From Ichthyophis bannanicus (taxonomy: Eukaryota; Chordata; Amphibia; Gymnophiona; Ichthyophiidae): a stretch of DNA of 64,000 nt. Position numbers and translations under genes: made by a program. The stretch spans positions 988,071,637 through 988,135,636 of the forward strand of contig CM066034.1 in NCBI GenBank assembly GCA_033557465.1. Reading direction: 5' to 3'. This document shows positions 1 through 10,592 of the stretch, piece after piece. Numbering within the stretch: position 1 is the stretch's first letter; each line of letters begins with the position of its first letter. Below the pieces are notes generated by a model. It did not search any database, was not told the DNA's origin, and saw only the letters and a list, made by a program, of their open reading frames with translations.

Positions 1-1366
1 GTTCATTAATTTATAGACTTCTATCATATCTCCCCTCAGCCGTCTCTTTTCCAGGTTAAAGAGCCCTAACCTTTTTAGCCTTTCTTCATAGGAGTATCCT
101 TCCATCCCCTTTACCATTTTGGTGGCTCTTCTCTGAACCTTTTCTAAAATCGCTATACTCTTTTTAAGATACGGCGACCAGAATTGCACACAATATTCAA
201 GGTGCGGTCTCACCATGGAACGATATAGAGGCATTATAATATCTTTTGTTTTATTTTCCATTCCTTTCCTTATCATACCTAGCATTCTATTTGCTCTCTT
301 GGCCGCCGCTGCACACTGGGCCGAGGGTTTTAACATGGTATCCACAATGACGCCTAAATCTTTTCCTGGGTGGTGGTTCCTAATGTGGAACCTTGCATCG
401 TGTAACCATAGTTTGGGTTGTTCTTCCCTAGGTGCATAACCTTGCACTTGTCCACATTAAATTTCATCTGCCATTTTGATGCCCAGTCTTCCAATTTATC
501 AAGATCCTCTTGCAATTTTTCACAATCCTCTGGGTTTTAACAACTTTAAATAGTTTTGTGTCATCTGCAAATTTGATAACCTCACTCGTTATTCCACTTT
601 CCAGGTCATTTATGAATATGTCAAAAAGCAGCGGACCCAGCACAGATCCCTGGGGTACACCACTATTCACCTTTCTCCATTGGGAAAATTGGCCATTTAG
701 CCCTACCCTCTGCTTTCTATCTTTTAACCAGTTCCTGATCCACAATAGTACACTGCCTCCTATCCCATGACTCTTTAGTTTTGCCAAAAGTCTCTGATGA
801 GGGACCTTGTCAAAGGCTTTCTGAAAGTCCAGATACACAATATCAACCGACTCACCTTTGTCCACCTGTTTATTCACTCCTTCAAAAAAACATAACAGAT
901 TAGTAAGACAAGATCTTCCTTGTCTAAAGCCATGTTGGCTGTCTCCCATTAGGTTGTGACTATCTACATGCTGAGTAATTTTATTCTTTATGATGGTTTC
1001 TACTATTTTTCCTGGTACTGACGTCAGGCTCACCGGTCTGTAGTTTCCCGGATCACCCCTGGAACCCTTTTTAAAAATTGGTGTTACATTGGCGATCCTC
1101 CAATCTTCAGGTATTAGAGATGATTTTAATGATAGTTCACAGATTACTGATAGCAGGTCTGAAATCTCATATTTCAGTTCTTTCAACACCCTTGGATGTA
1201 TACCATCCGGCCCAGGTGATTTGCTACTCTTCAGTTTATCTAATAGTTGTAAGACATCTTCCCGATGTATCGATATTTCCTTCAATTCTTCCGCACCTTT
1301 AAATACCACTTCAGTCATGGGTAACATCCCTACATCTTCCTCAGTAAAGACCGAAGCAAAGTGTGT
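1..1366 (-). mobile_element. CR1 LINE, 5'-truncated copy running off the window edge
   Basis: Read on the minus strand this is a CR1-clade non-LTR retrotransposon, from just before the reverse transcriptase (residues [11 protein letters not shown] near 1366) down to the C-terminal region (RLRGDMIEVYKLMN-like codons at positions 1-30). The same order and near-identical sequence recur at 3347-3711, 57500-61550 and 62540-63630, so the family is high-copy and fairly young here. The 3' end lies outside the window. Upstream of 1366 the similarity stops abruptly, which is the usual 5' truncation of CR1. From 1367 to 1640 I recognise nothing. Confidence 0.9.
464..1327 (-). pseudogene. CR1 reverse transcriptase domain, frameshifted
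   Basis: A 287-codon open stretch carries the reverse transcriptase of a CR1 LINE, which copies the element RNA into the genome at a nick. Visible motifs in order: [62 protein letters not shown] (first catalytic Asp), [14 protein letters not shown] and KFADDTKLF (catalytic DD). The frame is lost after the FADD box near position 540: the expected coiled region becomes an unrelated tail ending HQNGR, while the true downstream coding continues in another frame to position 1. The ATG near 1327 is internal, because coding similarity extends upstream. It is a dead copy, embedded in the element at 1-1366. Confidence 0.85.
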
Positions 1367-1640
1367 TGGACATTTGCAGAACAGCTACTTGGGAATTTAT
1401 TCACACATTGCTGCACATTACTAATTAGATCAGCAGTCAAGCTCTGATGCTACTTTAAAAAGAGCTGTTCTCCAAAACCTGCTTCACTAGACCTTTGTCA
1501 ACAGTGGACTATGAGAGACTGTTAAATTCTGATCCTTCTTATTTTCCAATTCAGAGTTAATGCTTCCCTTGTTTGGAAGCACACTGCCAGCCCTCTGTTC
1601 AATAAAGAGCACATGTTTGATAAAAAAAAACCAAACAGGG

Positions 1641-1784
1641 GTGACCTTCATGGAGCGGTGGGTACACCCCTAAACAAAGGCATGGGGAGGGGTGACCTGC
1701 ATGGAGCGGCAGGTGCACCTACTCTTGCAGACTAGATGGACCATGCTAGTCTTTAGCTGCCGTCATATACTATGTTACTATATA
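1641..1784 (+). mobile_element. LINE 3' tail, second CR1 subfamily
   Basis: The segment ends with gactagatggacca, then tagtcttta-gctgccgtcata and tatgttac. The reverse complement of 36868-36925 has the same order (cagactaggtagg, gtctttttctgccgtaatg, tctatgttt). It is therefore most likely the 3' untranslated end of the CR1 subfamily better preserved at 36868-38140. No coding remains. The short repeated phrase gagcggtgggt/gagcggcaggt in 1650-1710 suggests a small internal duplication. Confidence 0.55.
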
Positions 1785-2035
1785 ACATTTTTGTAAACAA
1801 TAGTACAAAGAAATAAACCAAGGACTGATCCCTATGGCACACCACTGGTAACATCTTTTTCCTCAGAGTGAACTCCATTTACTAGTACCCTCTGTTATCT
1901 CTCACTCAACCAGTTTCTCACCCACTCAATTATTTAAGGCCCCAACCAAAGGGCACTCAGTTGATTTATAAGCTGCTTGTGCAGAAGCATGTCAAAGGCA
2001 TTGCTGAAATGTACGTACACCACATCTAGCATAGA
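1785..2035 (-). pseudogene. CR1 RT fragment, second subfamily
   Basis: Minus-strand translation gives pieces of an RT palm: residues like DVVYVHFSNAFDML (first Asp region), NWLSEREQRV and TSGVP-GSVLG. It is closest in the window to the minus-strand copy at 37425-37900. Several stops are present and both ends are cut, so this is an old fragment. It lies beside, but on the opposite strand to, the tail at 1641-1784, so the two are separate insertions or an inverted piece of one. Confidence 0.6.
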
Positions 2036-2373
2036 AACAGAAGATAGCAGCTGAGGCACAATGAATAAATGTAGCTGCACTTAATTTTCAGCACCCAAAG
2101 GAAGCAAAACTTCTACTCTACTGGCTATACACCGCTTGAGGCTCAAAGATTTGGGAGCTTGGGTTGAGGGTGGGAGGTGGAGGTGGGGTAGAAGTAAGGG
2201 GTCTACTTAGGCTTTGTCCTACAAGGGAGGTCAATGGTAAGGAACCTATTAGGTTGCTGGATGTTTTTTAATTTATTGGGGTTAGAGATCCACTCACCTG
2301 CTATATGTTTTTAAATTTACTAGGAGGTAGGGGGTTCAATCAGCCTGCTACAATTTGGTTAATTTGGTTGCTG

Positions 2374-2381
2374 GTGGAGGG
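2374..2381. repeat. 8-bp target site duplication, left copy
   Basis: gtggaggg immediately precedes the element at 2382 and recurs exactly after its other end (2548-2555). Eight bases is the hAT hallmark. Confidence 0.65.
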
Positions 2382-2547
2382 CAGGGCCAGGGTTAGACGG
2401 TAGCAAGCAGGGCAACTGTCCTGGACCCTCATGCCACAAGGGGCCCCAAACCTGACTTGAGCTGAAGGAGTCATAGCCTGCAGGTGGACTTTGGGACCCG
2501 CTCAACAGTTTCTGCCCTGGGCCCCTGCATGTCTAACACCGGCTCTA
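2382..2547. mobile_element. Short hAT-like MITE (166 bp)
   Basis: The ends form an imperfect terminal inverted repeat: the left end reads cagggccagggttagacgg and the right end, reverse-complemented, tagagccggtgttagacatg. With the flanking 8-bp duplication gtggaggg this fits a non-autonomous hAT element; the hAT terminal CAG is changed to TAG on one side. There is no coding capacity. Ends of similar composition occur at 16905-19143 and 63810-63979. Confidence 0.6.
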
Positions 2548-2555
2548 GTGGAGGG
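2548..2555. repeat. 8-bp target site duplication, right copy
   Basis: Exact second copy of gtggaggg. It merges into a G run, so one or two bases of ambiguity in the boundary remain. Confidence 0.6.
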
Positions 2556-3346
2556 GGGGGGGTACATTTCTTAATCACCTACCTCAACCAAGAAAGATAG
2601 GTAAGTGTAGCCAGCTATTCACTAGGGGGTAGAATGTTCCCGGAGGTCCTGCACAAAGAAACAATATAAGTGTGACTGGTGTTTTAAGCAACGAGAAAAG
2701 TGCATCAAATAAAATAAAGGGTCCGTATGGATAGGGAGAGGCAAACTTAAGGCCTTAAGAAGAGGGAAAAGTTAAACAAAAAGTAAAAAAAATACAAGTG
2801 GGCACCAAAGTATATTGGTGGTCCCCACAAATGAAGCATTTAAAGTTCATGAGATGAAAAGCATAAAGCTCTATAAAAGATAAAAGTACTTCTAAAGATG
2901 GGTACAAAGTCATTGGACCTGAAGTCCTCCTCTGGTTCTCCTCTCCTTTAAGATTCTCCTTTGTGAATACCAAGGTGGGTCCCTCACTCTCTGCTCTTGT
3001 CAGCTCTGGTTCTCTTGTTACAAGAGACTGCAACTTGCACCTTCAGACAGTCTAGTACCTAAATTAGGGACTACCAGTGCACAATGCTCTGGATAATAAC
3101 ACAACACCAAAACTTCTATAAATCCTCTGTACTACATAGAGGCATTTGCTTTTCTCCCCAAGAGGGAAAATCTCAAAAGTATTAAAGAGAAATTATCCAA
3201 ATCCCAGTGGGCCTGGAATTTCAACACCCTCCTCCTGACCTACCGCTTGACTGAGAGGTGAAGGATGCAATTGGGAGACAGGTTCCTTCCACCTCAGTGC
3301 TGGGTCTTCTCAGATGTGAAGTAGGGTTGCACCTGGGATACAGCCA
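2556..3346. other. No recognisable gene or repeat
   Basis: A G run (2552-2561) starts the stretch. The rest is A+T-rich, apparently unique sequence. The longest open frame (2755-3033 minus) has no motif and no good start context. I see nothing supportable. Confidence 0.5.
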
Positions 3347-3890
3347 GCAAAATGGTAAAGAGGATGGAAGGATACCCTAATGAAGAAAGGCTAAAATGGT
3401 TAGGGCTCTTTAACCAGGAAAAGAGACGGCTGAGGGGAGATATGATAGAAGTTTATAAATTAATGAACGGAGTGGAACGGGTAAACGTAGATTGATTGTT
3501 TACGTTATCAGAATATAGGAAGACTAGGGGACATGCAATGAAGCTACAGCGTAAACTATTTAAGACTAATAGGAGAAAATATTTTTTCACTCAACGTGTA
3601 ATCAAACTCTGGAATTCGTTACCGGAGGATGTAGTAAAAGCTGTTAGTGTAGCTGGGTTTAAAAAAGGTTTGGACAAGTTCCTGGAGGAAAGGTCCATAA
3701 ACCATTATTAAAAAGGGACCCAAGATATCACTACTTGACCCAATATAAGCATTGTGGAACCTGTGTCTTTTGGGGAAAGTGCTAGGCACGTATGACCTAG
3801 ATTGGCTACTGTTGGAAACAGGATACTGGGCTCTATGGACCTTGGTCTGACCCAGTATGGCATATCTTATGTTCTTATGTTTCTAAGCGC
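3347..3890 (+). mobile_element. CR1 LINE 3' end
   Basis: This is the last ~360 coding bases and complete 3' untranslated tail of the main CR1 family. It contains an open C-terminal piece (3496-3711) with motifs [40 protein letters not shown] and [17 protein letters not shown], then a stop at 3709-3711. The tail ends ccagtatggcatatcttatg followed by ttcttatgtt, the short repeated octamer that closes CR1-type elements instead of poly-A. An in-frame tga at 3493-3495 and the 5' truncation make it non-functional. Confidence 0.9.
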
Positions 3891-4829
3891 TTCTTTTTCT
3901 CAGTGACTTCTCCCCTCTGTACCAGGCTCTTCCGATTCTGGAAAAACAGGCTGGTCTTCACAGCCTAGTTCTCCACGAATCGTAGGCTCCTCTAGCTCTC
4001 TTGGTTTAAGCTTGTAGGTCAGTAAAGTCTAGCTGGCTTCTGGGATGACAGTACTTTTTAGCAGGCGGCCTAGTGGACCATCTGAGATACAGCACCCCAG
4101 GCTGTAAGGATCCCCCTTTGGGCACCCACAGCTGCTCCTTCTTCCCTGGACTACTCTGGAGAATAGAAGTATCTGCTTACAGGCTCTTTCAGGATCTCCA
4201 AAATTAAGAAAGGGAACCTTTCTTGCCCAATGACTGACAGGCAAGTCCATCCTCTGTTATTTCATTGTGCAAGAAGGTCAAGATAGAAGCAGAGACTCCA
4301 GAATGTTCTTCTGTGTGGATACATATTGGTGACCTTGGTATATCAGCAAGAACGGTTGCGGGTAGTTAAAGCTGGCACAGTAACCTACACTAACGTCAAC
4401 ACTTTACCCCACCTCAGATCTGAAATCAAATCCCAATGTTAAAAAAACACACGCTCTGTGGCCTTTGGGACTTCTGCACAGTTCTCTGAATTCAGGGGTA
4501 ATATCTAATGCCTTCATTACTATAGCATTTAAATGGCAGCATGCTTCCTATCATTTTATGGGGGTCTATTCTACATTCAATTTTTCACATGCAATGTTTT
4601 TCTTTTTTTCAGTTATATTTTCAACATTTCATGCAAAATCAGAATCGTGTAGAAATATAGCAACAATTGAGTAATAGGCCAACGTCCTAATGGTACAGAC
4701 ATTTAACTCATGACAGCAATTTAATAGGCCAACAGGTCAAAAATGCAGACCTTTAACTCCACAATGTCAGCTACACTCCGTCATTCCTACAAAAGCGATA
4801 AACAGAAGCCAGAACACGTCTCCAACATA
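3891..4829. other. Mostly unique sequence; left flank of L1-A, probably Penelope-derived at its right end
   Basis: From 3891 to about 4660 I recognise nothing. The last ~170 bases are continuous with sequence beyond 8373 once the L1 insertion is removed. That distal sequence resembles the Penelope-like terminal region, so the right end of this stretch is probably part of the same element. It includes an imperfect ~50-base tandem duplication (4673-4772). Confidence 0.35.
4673..4772. repeat. Imperfect tandem duplication, two ~50-bp units
   Basis: Both units begin aataggccaac and both contain cagac(a/c)tttaactc further on. The second starts near 4724. This could be an internal duplication of an element terminal region. 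Confidence 0.5.
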
Positions 4830-4844
4830 AGAGAATACTGCCTG
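4830..4844. repeat. Target site duplication of L1-A, left copy
   Basis: agagaatactgcctg, repeated exactly at 8359-8373 after the poly-A. It defines the 5' boundary of L1-A. Confidence 0.85.
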
Positions 4845-4978
4845 GGGGGGCGGAGCCTGATGTCCAGCGGGTTAGACGCTTCGCGCTGAAGCTCCCGAGA
4901 GGCCTACTCAGAATCCTGACTTAATACCTACCTAAACTTAAAATTTTGCTCCGAACTTACCGGGGTACCTCGGGGGGG

Positions 4979-5816
4979 ATGGCGGCCCACAAACCAGAGC
5001 GCTTAGACTTCGGGTCTCCCTCTTCTTCACACGGAAAACGCTCCAAAACAGAGTTGTCTTCCCCACAAAAGACAGTTCCACTTCGGGAAAACCCCGAAAT
5101 GCAACAGGAGATCTTGGAGGAAATACGCGGTGTGAAGGAACTGGTACAGTCTAACGGAGAGGCGCTCCGTGCCATGCGGGAAGACTTCGGTGTGCTTCAA
5201 GACCGGCTTGAAGGTCTCTCATTACGGCAGGACAACATGGCGGGGGTCCTCGACTCGCACGCGGTGCGCTTGGTGAAACTGGACAAGGCTGAGCGTCAGA
5301 TACAGAATCTTCAAAAGGAGTTAGAGGATAGCAATAATCGAGCCCGTCGCAACAATGTAAGGCTCATTGGGGGCCGAAGCAGGAGATATAAGAGAATTCC
5401 TGGTCAAAACTCTTCCCTCCTTGCTGAAGATCACTTTTCACAGAGATCTGGAAATTGACCGAGCACATCGTGTTCCTACCAACATGGCCCTCAATCGGAC
5501 GACCCCCCGGCCTATCATCTTTCGATTACTGAGATATCAACAAGTTGAACAGATTCTGAATGCTGCCCGGGCGAATCATCATCTGGAGTTTGAAAGTCAT
5601 AAAGTCTCCTTCTTCCCTGACTTGGCAAAGCCCACAGTTGACCGTCGGAAGAGACTCCTCGCTTTTCGCCCTAGACTTCAACAGCTACAGGCTCGCTTTG
5701 GCCTATTGTATCCAGCGAAGCTCAGAGTGACTCTCTATAACCAAACCAGAACGTTCGAGGATCCTGATCTACTAGCAACGTTTTTAGATTCCAAAGAAGC
5801 AGACCAGATGCGCTAA
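4979..5816 (+). pseudogene. L1-A ORF1 (coiled-coil RNA-binding protein), one frameshift
   Basis: This is L1 ORF1p, the trimeric RNA chaperone that coats L1 RNA. Translation from ATG 4979 (ggggATGgcg) begins MAAHKPERLDFGS. A heptad-rich coiled coil follows (around EILEEIRGVKELVQ to LDKAERQIQNLQKELED). Next is the RRM start NNRARRNNVRLIG, where a frameshift occurs near 5370. The C-terminal domain continues in the next frame (REFLVKTLPSLL, DRAHRVPTNMALNRTTPRP, FFPDLAKPTVDRRKRLL, YPAKLRVTLYN) and stops at 5814-5816. The intended length is about 280 residues, normal for L1 ORF1p. The equivalent frame in the copy at 49705-50563 is broken at several further places. Confidence 0.85.
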
Positions 5817-6274
5817 TTCAACAACTTGGATCTGTGGCCCGCCGGATCTGCCCGCCATTTTGAATGGTCCGACGCTGTGATCACCGCCTAGAACAGAGAC
5901 TGCCTGGACTTTTTTTTTTTCTGTCTATCTATAACTTTTTGGTCTCCTATCCTTCCATGATGTGTACCTCGGTCGGATTCGGAACACGCACAGCTATACA
6001 GGTTATATGTTTCAATAAGGCCTTCTCTGGGGTTTCTCCCCGCAGACACATGGTCGCCAGTAATTTCTGGGGTTTTGCTTCTTCTCTAATGCACTTCGGT
6101 GATTCTCTTTTTTTTTATATGGGGCGCTTCATTGTTTTTCATTAACTTATTTTCTATCATGTCATGTATACAGTCATGTACAGTTAATATGAGGGACATT
6201 GTGAAATTATGTGCTTTATCATGTTCTCTTTCAGAATTTTTAACTTTTCTGAATGACCTTATGTAAGCTCTTAT

Positions 6275-6766
6275 CACTGAATGTAAAAGACATCAATAGT
6301 CTAATCAAAAGAAAGAAAATCCTTAGCTATCTTAATCATGAGCATGCTGATTTAGTGTTTCTTTAGGAAACGCATCTCAACTCCGCTGAAACACTGAAAC
6401 TCAATGCTAAGCCCTACATGGTGGCTGCCTACTCTCCCGCCGTCTCCAAACGGTGTGGGGTAGCCATCTTGGTTAAGAAGTCTTTGCAAGCTACTGTACT
6501 GGATACTAGCTCTGATAAGGAGGGTAGATGGGCCCGTGCACACCTTAAGGTTGGAGATAGTGAAATCACGTGTATTTGTATTTATGCTCCGAATGTGGAT
6601 AACCCTGTTTACTATTCAAGTATTGCGTAGTTGGCACAGGCCTCTGCCAATACTCCATTAATACTTGGCGGCGATTTCATAGACAGCCGCCTAGAACGAG
6701 TGGTCCACCCAAGAGTCTTGATACCCTTGCAGCTCTGATGAAAGATCCTGCGTTAGTAGATATCCC
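6275..6766 (+). pseudogene. L1-A ORF2, APE endonuclease fragment
   Basis: The endonuclease of L1 ORF2 nicks target DNA. Visible motifs: ADLVFL-ETHL (catalytic Glu region, with a stop replacing Gln), RCGVAILVKKS, ICIYAPN, and LGGDF at ~6665 before RLERVVHP. The catalytic SDH box is absent because the frame passes straight into the ORF2 C-terminus near 6767. Stops are present, so it is not functional. Confidence 0.75.
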
Positions 6767-8113
6767 AAAGTGAACTACATTTTAGAAATGTTGCCATGTC
6801 TCCTATCTCGACATACATATAAAGACTTAGAGGGTCTTCTGACTAGATACTTATGGCAAAACAAGACACCTAGGATAGCGAAACATAAGTTACAAGCAGA
6901 TAAAGCACCTGGTGGTGTCCGTTTCCCTGATTTTCTGAAATACCACTACTCTTTTCTTCTCAAACAAGGCGCTCGTTGGCTGGAAGACCTAACACCGAAT
7001 AGACCAGTGTGGCTAGATATAGAGGAGGACCTTTGCAAACCAATCCCTCTTACTTATCTCCCTGATATGACTCTCCCATCAGACTCCCACTATCCACCAA
7101 TGCTCTTAGACACTTTAGGTGCCTTTAATACCCCTGAGCAGTCTCTAGACTCCCGACTTTGTCCGCTAGATAGACTCCCGCTTTGGCACAATGCTCGATT
7201 TCAAATACGAAATAACCGATGGCGCGGAGCCCCTGGTACACTAGGGGCATTTGGATCCCTAACCAGCTGTTTTCTGATGGTCGCTGGAAGACTTTCAGTG
7301 AATTACAAATTGAATTTGGTCTCCCAGCGAAACACTACTTTCAGTTGATGCAACTTCAGCATTGTCTTCGGAGTGCTCAGGTGCTCCCGCCATCGGAACC
7401 CCATACCCAAGGATTATCGGGGATTATCCGATCTATCGGGAGCTTATCGGATGTAGCATCTAACTTTTACAAAATTTTATGTAATACTGTAAATAGGGGC
7501 ACTCCTATAGCACAGAACTCCTGGGAGCGGGAAATGCATGTAACTTTGACCCCGGAGCAATGGAGCCTAGTCTGGAGCAAGGTGACACGGGTCTCTCGAT
7601 CCGCCTCACTTACTCAGACACTTTTCTTTCTAGCCCACCGATGTTTTATATACTCCTGACAGGTTAGCCAAATGGAACGCCGCCCAGAGCAATAGATTCT
7701 GGACATGCCATGCGGTCATTGGTTTACTCACTCATGTTATGTATAAATGCCCTGCATTACAGTACTACTGGAGTCGGGTCTGGGGTCGTATTCAATCTAT
7801 TTTGCACTTTCAAGAGCCCCTCTCTTGGAAGATAGTGGGACTCCGCTTAGCTTCGGGGATCCCCTCTCTTCCCAAATCGGCTTACTTCTTTTTAGACTTT
7901 GCTGGGCATAGCTATTTCTCTAATTACGAAATATTGGAAAATAGCTCCCATCTGAACCCCAATGAATGGTGGAATCATGTCTGTCTCTACAGTAAATATG
8001 AGCAAATACCTCGTATGTTAGCTTTTTCCGCTCAGACCCCCCACCACTTGTCTAAATGGAAGAAGCTCACTGACTATGTTCAAACTGCTCAATGCTCTCA
8101 TCTGACTGTTTAA
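6767..8113 (+). pseudogene. L1-A ORF2 C-terminal region after the deleted RT
   Basis: This is the region downstream of the L1 reverse transcriptase. Readable blocks in three successive frames: YKDLEGLLTRYLWQNKTPRI and GGVRFPDFLKYHYSFLLKQG (6770-7348), then LFSDGRWKTFSELQIEFGLP (7219-7659), then YKCPALQYYWSRVWGRI to the terminal AQCSHLTV and stop (7739-8113). At least two frameshifts occur (near 7230 and 7700). The YADD catalytic box is not present anywhere in L1-A. Confidence 0.75.
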
Positions 8114-8334
8114 ATCTGTGTAAATCTCTGTCACATGATCATTCTGTATCGCAGATACTATTTCTGTTTGTTTTGATGTACAATTACTGTTGTTTGTAAG
8201 CGCACACATAATGATACTTATCAGCTTAGAGAAGAAGCATAGGGGGGGGGGGTAATTGGGGTTGCTTTTCCTTACTGTATGTTTGTATTTGTATCCTTTG
8301 GTGTGTTGTTTCTTTTGCTTGTTGTAAAATGAAA

Positions 8335-8358
8335 ATAAAAGTTTAAAAAAAAAAAAAA
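8335..8358 (+). terminator. L1-A 3' end: AATAAA and poly-A
   Basis: aaaataaaagttt followed by an A run: polyadenylation-type signal and retrotransposed poly-A. The exact A count cannot be separated from the duplicated target, which also begins with a. Confidence 0.75.
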
Positions 8359-8373
8359 AGAGAATACTGCCTG
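8359..8373. repeat. Target site duplication of L1-A, right copy
   Basis: agagaatactgcctg, identical to 4830-4844. Confidence 0.85.
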
Positions 8374-9660
8374 AAATAGCCGCTTAGCTTTAGGGCATCC
8401 TCCGGAAATCTTCATTACACATAAGCCCTATGAAGGCCTTCATTTCGTGAATATTGCTTCATAGGAGGCTGTTACCCAATTCAAAGACAAAAATTGTCCA
8501 AACTGACTGCAGCGTCAGACATCATTACTCACTTTAAATTCTTTCCTGAACCAATCAGAAGGGAGGGAGGAGCTCTTTCACATAGCAGGATCAATCATAA
8601 GGGTGTTCTTAAACTTACAGAAACACTCCCCAATCAGCTCAAAAACCCATTTTTGTTCATGCTGCAGAAGTATTGTATCATGATCCACCCATGAATACTA
8701 GGTGGAAAATAATCTATCACCATACATCGGAAATCAAAAAAATTATGGCTACATTCTTGATAATTACCGATTTGGAAATGGCCTGATGCAGAGCTCTCAA
8801 GAAACATATTGAGCTCGAAACAGTCTGTGTCGCTTATGCTTAGCGATCGGGTTAACTTCAACTTTGACTAAAATCTTTGCTCAAAGACTTATGATCTACG
8901 ATTTTAAAAACCAATGCGGCACAGGTTTTTGCATCAACAAGCTAAGTGCTATTTCATCATTGATTTTAATGTGTTCACTTTGTGGTGTTTCACGTTCTAA
9001 TGCTTTGTCAAGCGTGTTTCATATTAAGAATAAAAAGGATACTTTGTTACAAGAGCGACTCATAGCCCCTCCAAACAAAGAATCCAACAAAAAATTGTTC
9101 GCTTTGTTGGCTCTATTTTCTAGTCAGCCTTATATATTTTTTGGATTTTGCGACAAACTGATGTTTTCAGTAAGTCATTCTCAGTTCTAAATTCTTGACA
9201 ATGACTGACCGTAGGGATATCCGTCTTACCTTTTAGCAGACAATGCTTGTACTCTGACAAACGCACATTTAACTGACGCGTTGTCTTCCCGATGTAAAAT
9301 GCATTCCATGGGCATTTTAGGGCAATAAACCACATGATCAGAAGAGCATGTGGTAGCTGATTGTAATATCGTGGGTAGCTATGACCATCTTTAAACCTTC
9401 TTCCATAAGCGGACAACATTGACAGCATCTGCATCAAGCATGGCCTGGGTTCAAATTCTCACCTATCCTTCTTACTGCAGGGCAGAGATGATCTTTCAAA
9501 TTCCTGCCAAGTTGATGTGCTATACAGACTCTGCACTCCATGAAGCAAGGATGAACTTGCAACACAAGCCATCTCTTTCTCACTACTGCAGCAATTTTAG
9601 AAGACAGAGAGGAATAGAGCAAGACACAGGTGATATAATCGTCTATAGTAGAATCTGCTG
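8374..9660 (-). mobile_element. Penelope-like element (PLE), 3' part
   Basis: Minus-strand reading gives the end of a PLE reverse transcriptase and a GIY-YIG endonuclease, followed toward lower coordinates by non-coding terminal sequence. Part of that non-coding sequence (8525-8580, ctgaaccaatcagaaggg) resembles the PLE flank at 31711-31760 (atgaaccaatcagaggg), which supports one family. L1-A interrupts it at 8373. The 5' part is missing beyond about 9660. Confidence 0.7.
9120..9660 (-). pseudogene. PLE reverse transcriptase C-terminus and GIY-YIG endonuclease
   Basis: From higher to lower coordinates the minus strand shows a PLE thumb-type block (SSLSSKIAAVVRKRWLVLQ then GRNLKDHLCPA), a linker with a Cys/His-rich character, and the GIY-YIG core with NAFYIGKTTRQLNVRLSEYK and NDLLKTSVCRKIQKIYKAD before the stop at ~9120. 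GIY-YIG nucleases of Penelope elements make the nick used for priming. The two blocks are in different frames (9434-9784 and 9120-9437), so there is a frameshift near 9435. A host GIY-YIG nuclease is unlikely, given the adjoining RT-type block. Confidence 0.75.
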
Positions 9661-10342
9661 ATTGTCTTTTCTTAATCTCAGGGTCAAGCATCTCGGCATC
9701 CAGGGACTGTACACATTGCATAGAGCATATTGTAAACCTCCACTGTGTGGAGTGCAACACTCCAGCTAGCAGGGTGTTGCACATGGCGCTGATGCCTGGG
9801 ACTTACATTTTCACATGGAGTCCTAGGGCCCCATCACCAGTATCATTTCGAGGATGTGGGCATTGTTAAGGAACCCACGCTTTGCCCCTTTAGCTCACTC
9901 AGCAAATGCCAGCTGCATTTGTGGGGGTGGTTTTTTTGTTACTGTAACCTCAAATCTCCCTCTCCTCTGCTTTCTGTAGTTTCCCAGCCTGCAGACACAA
10001 CAGTGCACAGCATAGGTTACGCATCCATTCACCACTATGGGCTGCATTGAGGTGCAGGGCAGAAATATTGCTTATTCCTTCTTTCAGCAGGTAAAACCTG
10101 GACGTCTGCGGGAACTGTGGACGTACACGAGTAGCGCCGGAATATGCTGTATACATCTCCGTGGGTGGCCATGCCCCGTTAATCCCCTCCTGCCCACGTT
10201 CTGGGTTTATGTGCCATATACGTGCAGAGCCACCAATGTGCAGAATATGGTTTTAGACGTTTTCATGAGATACACATACATCCCGCACATACAGGCGGCT
10301 TATTCGTAGTTCAGAATGACCCCTATAGTGTATCTGGACTTT
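9661..10342. other. No recognisable gene
   Basis: Moderate G+C sequence with several short open frames on both strands (for example 10037-10309 plus) but no family motif, splice-framed exon or repeat that I can name. Confidence 0.4.
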
Positions 10343-10565
10343 TTGGTCTCATGAGAGACTCCTGAGGAAATTAAAATGTCATGGAATAGGAGACAGTGTG
10401 AGATGGTCAAATCTTTCACCCAATGCACAATTAGGTTGTGGAATTTATTGCTAGAAGATGTGTGGTGAAAGCAGCTTACATAGCTGGACTTAAAAGGGGT
10501 TGAGACAAGTTCCTGGAGGAAAACTCAATAAACCATTATTTGCCACATAGACATGGACATCCACC
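10343..10565 (+). pseudogene. CR1 fragment with internal deletion
   Basis: Two separate parts of the CR1 coding region are fused. The first (ctcatgagagactcctgagg, 10345-10398) corresponds to the RT palm. The second (10405-10560) matches the C-terminus (LWN-LLED, then KFLEE-like codons tcctggaggaaaact, and aataaaccattat). About 1 kb between them is missing, and there are several substitutions and stops. An old copy. Confidence 0.65.
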
Positions 10566-10592
10566 ACTTATCTCTGAGTGTAAGTAACAAGG

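Larger units (their letters stand above)
4845..8358 (+). mobile_element. L1-A: L1 LINE with a large internal deletion in ORF2
   Basis: A 3.5-kb L1 retrotransposon bounded by a 15-bp target duplication, starting gggggcggagcctgatgtcc and ending with aataaaagttt plus poly-A. Order: ~130-bp 5' untranslated region, ORF1 (4979-5816), ~450-bp inter-ORF region, the APE endonuclease part of ORF2 (to ~6766), then directly the C-terminal part of ORF2 (6767-8113). The reverse transcriptase is missing. A second copy at 49571-52666 lacks the same core, so this may be a mobilised deletion derivative rather than a one-off decay product. Intact ends and short divergence between the copies suggest moderate age. 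Confidence 0.88.

Noticed and set aside
9120..9437. Host GIY-YIG nuclease gene
   Set aside because: It sits directly after a Penelope-type RT end on the same strand and next to Penelope terminal sequence.
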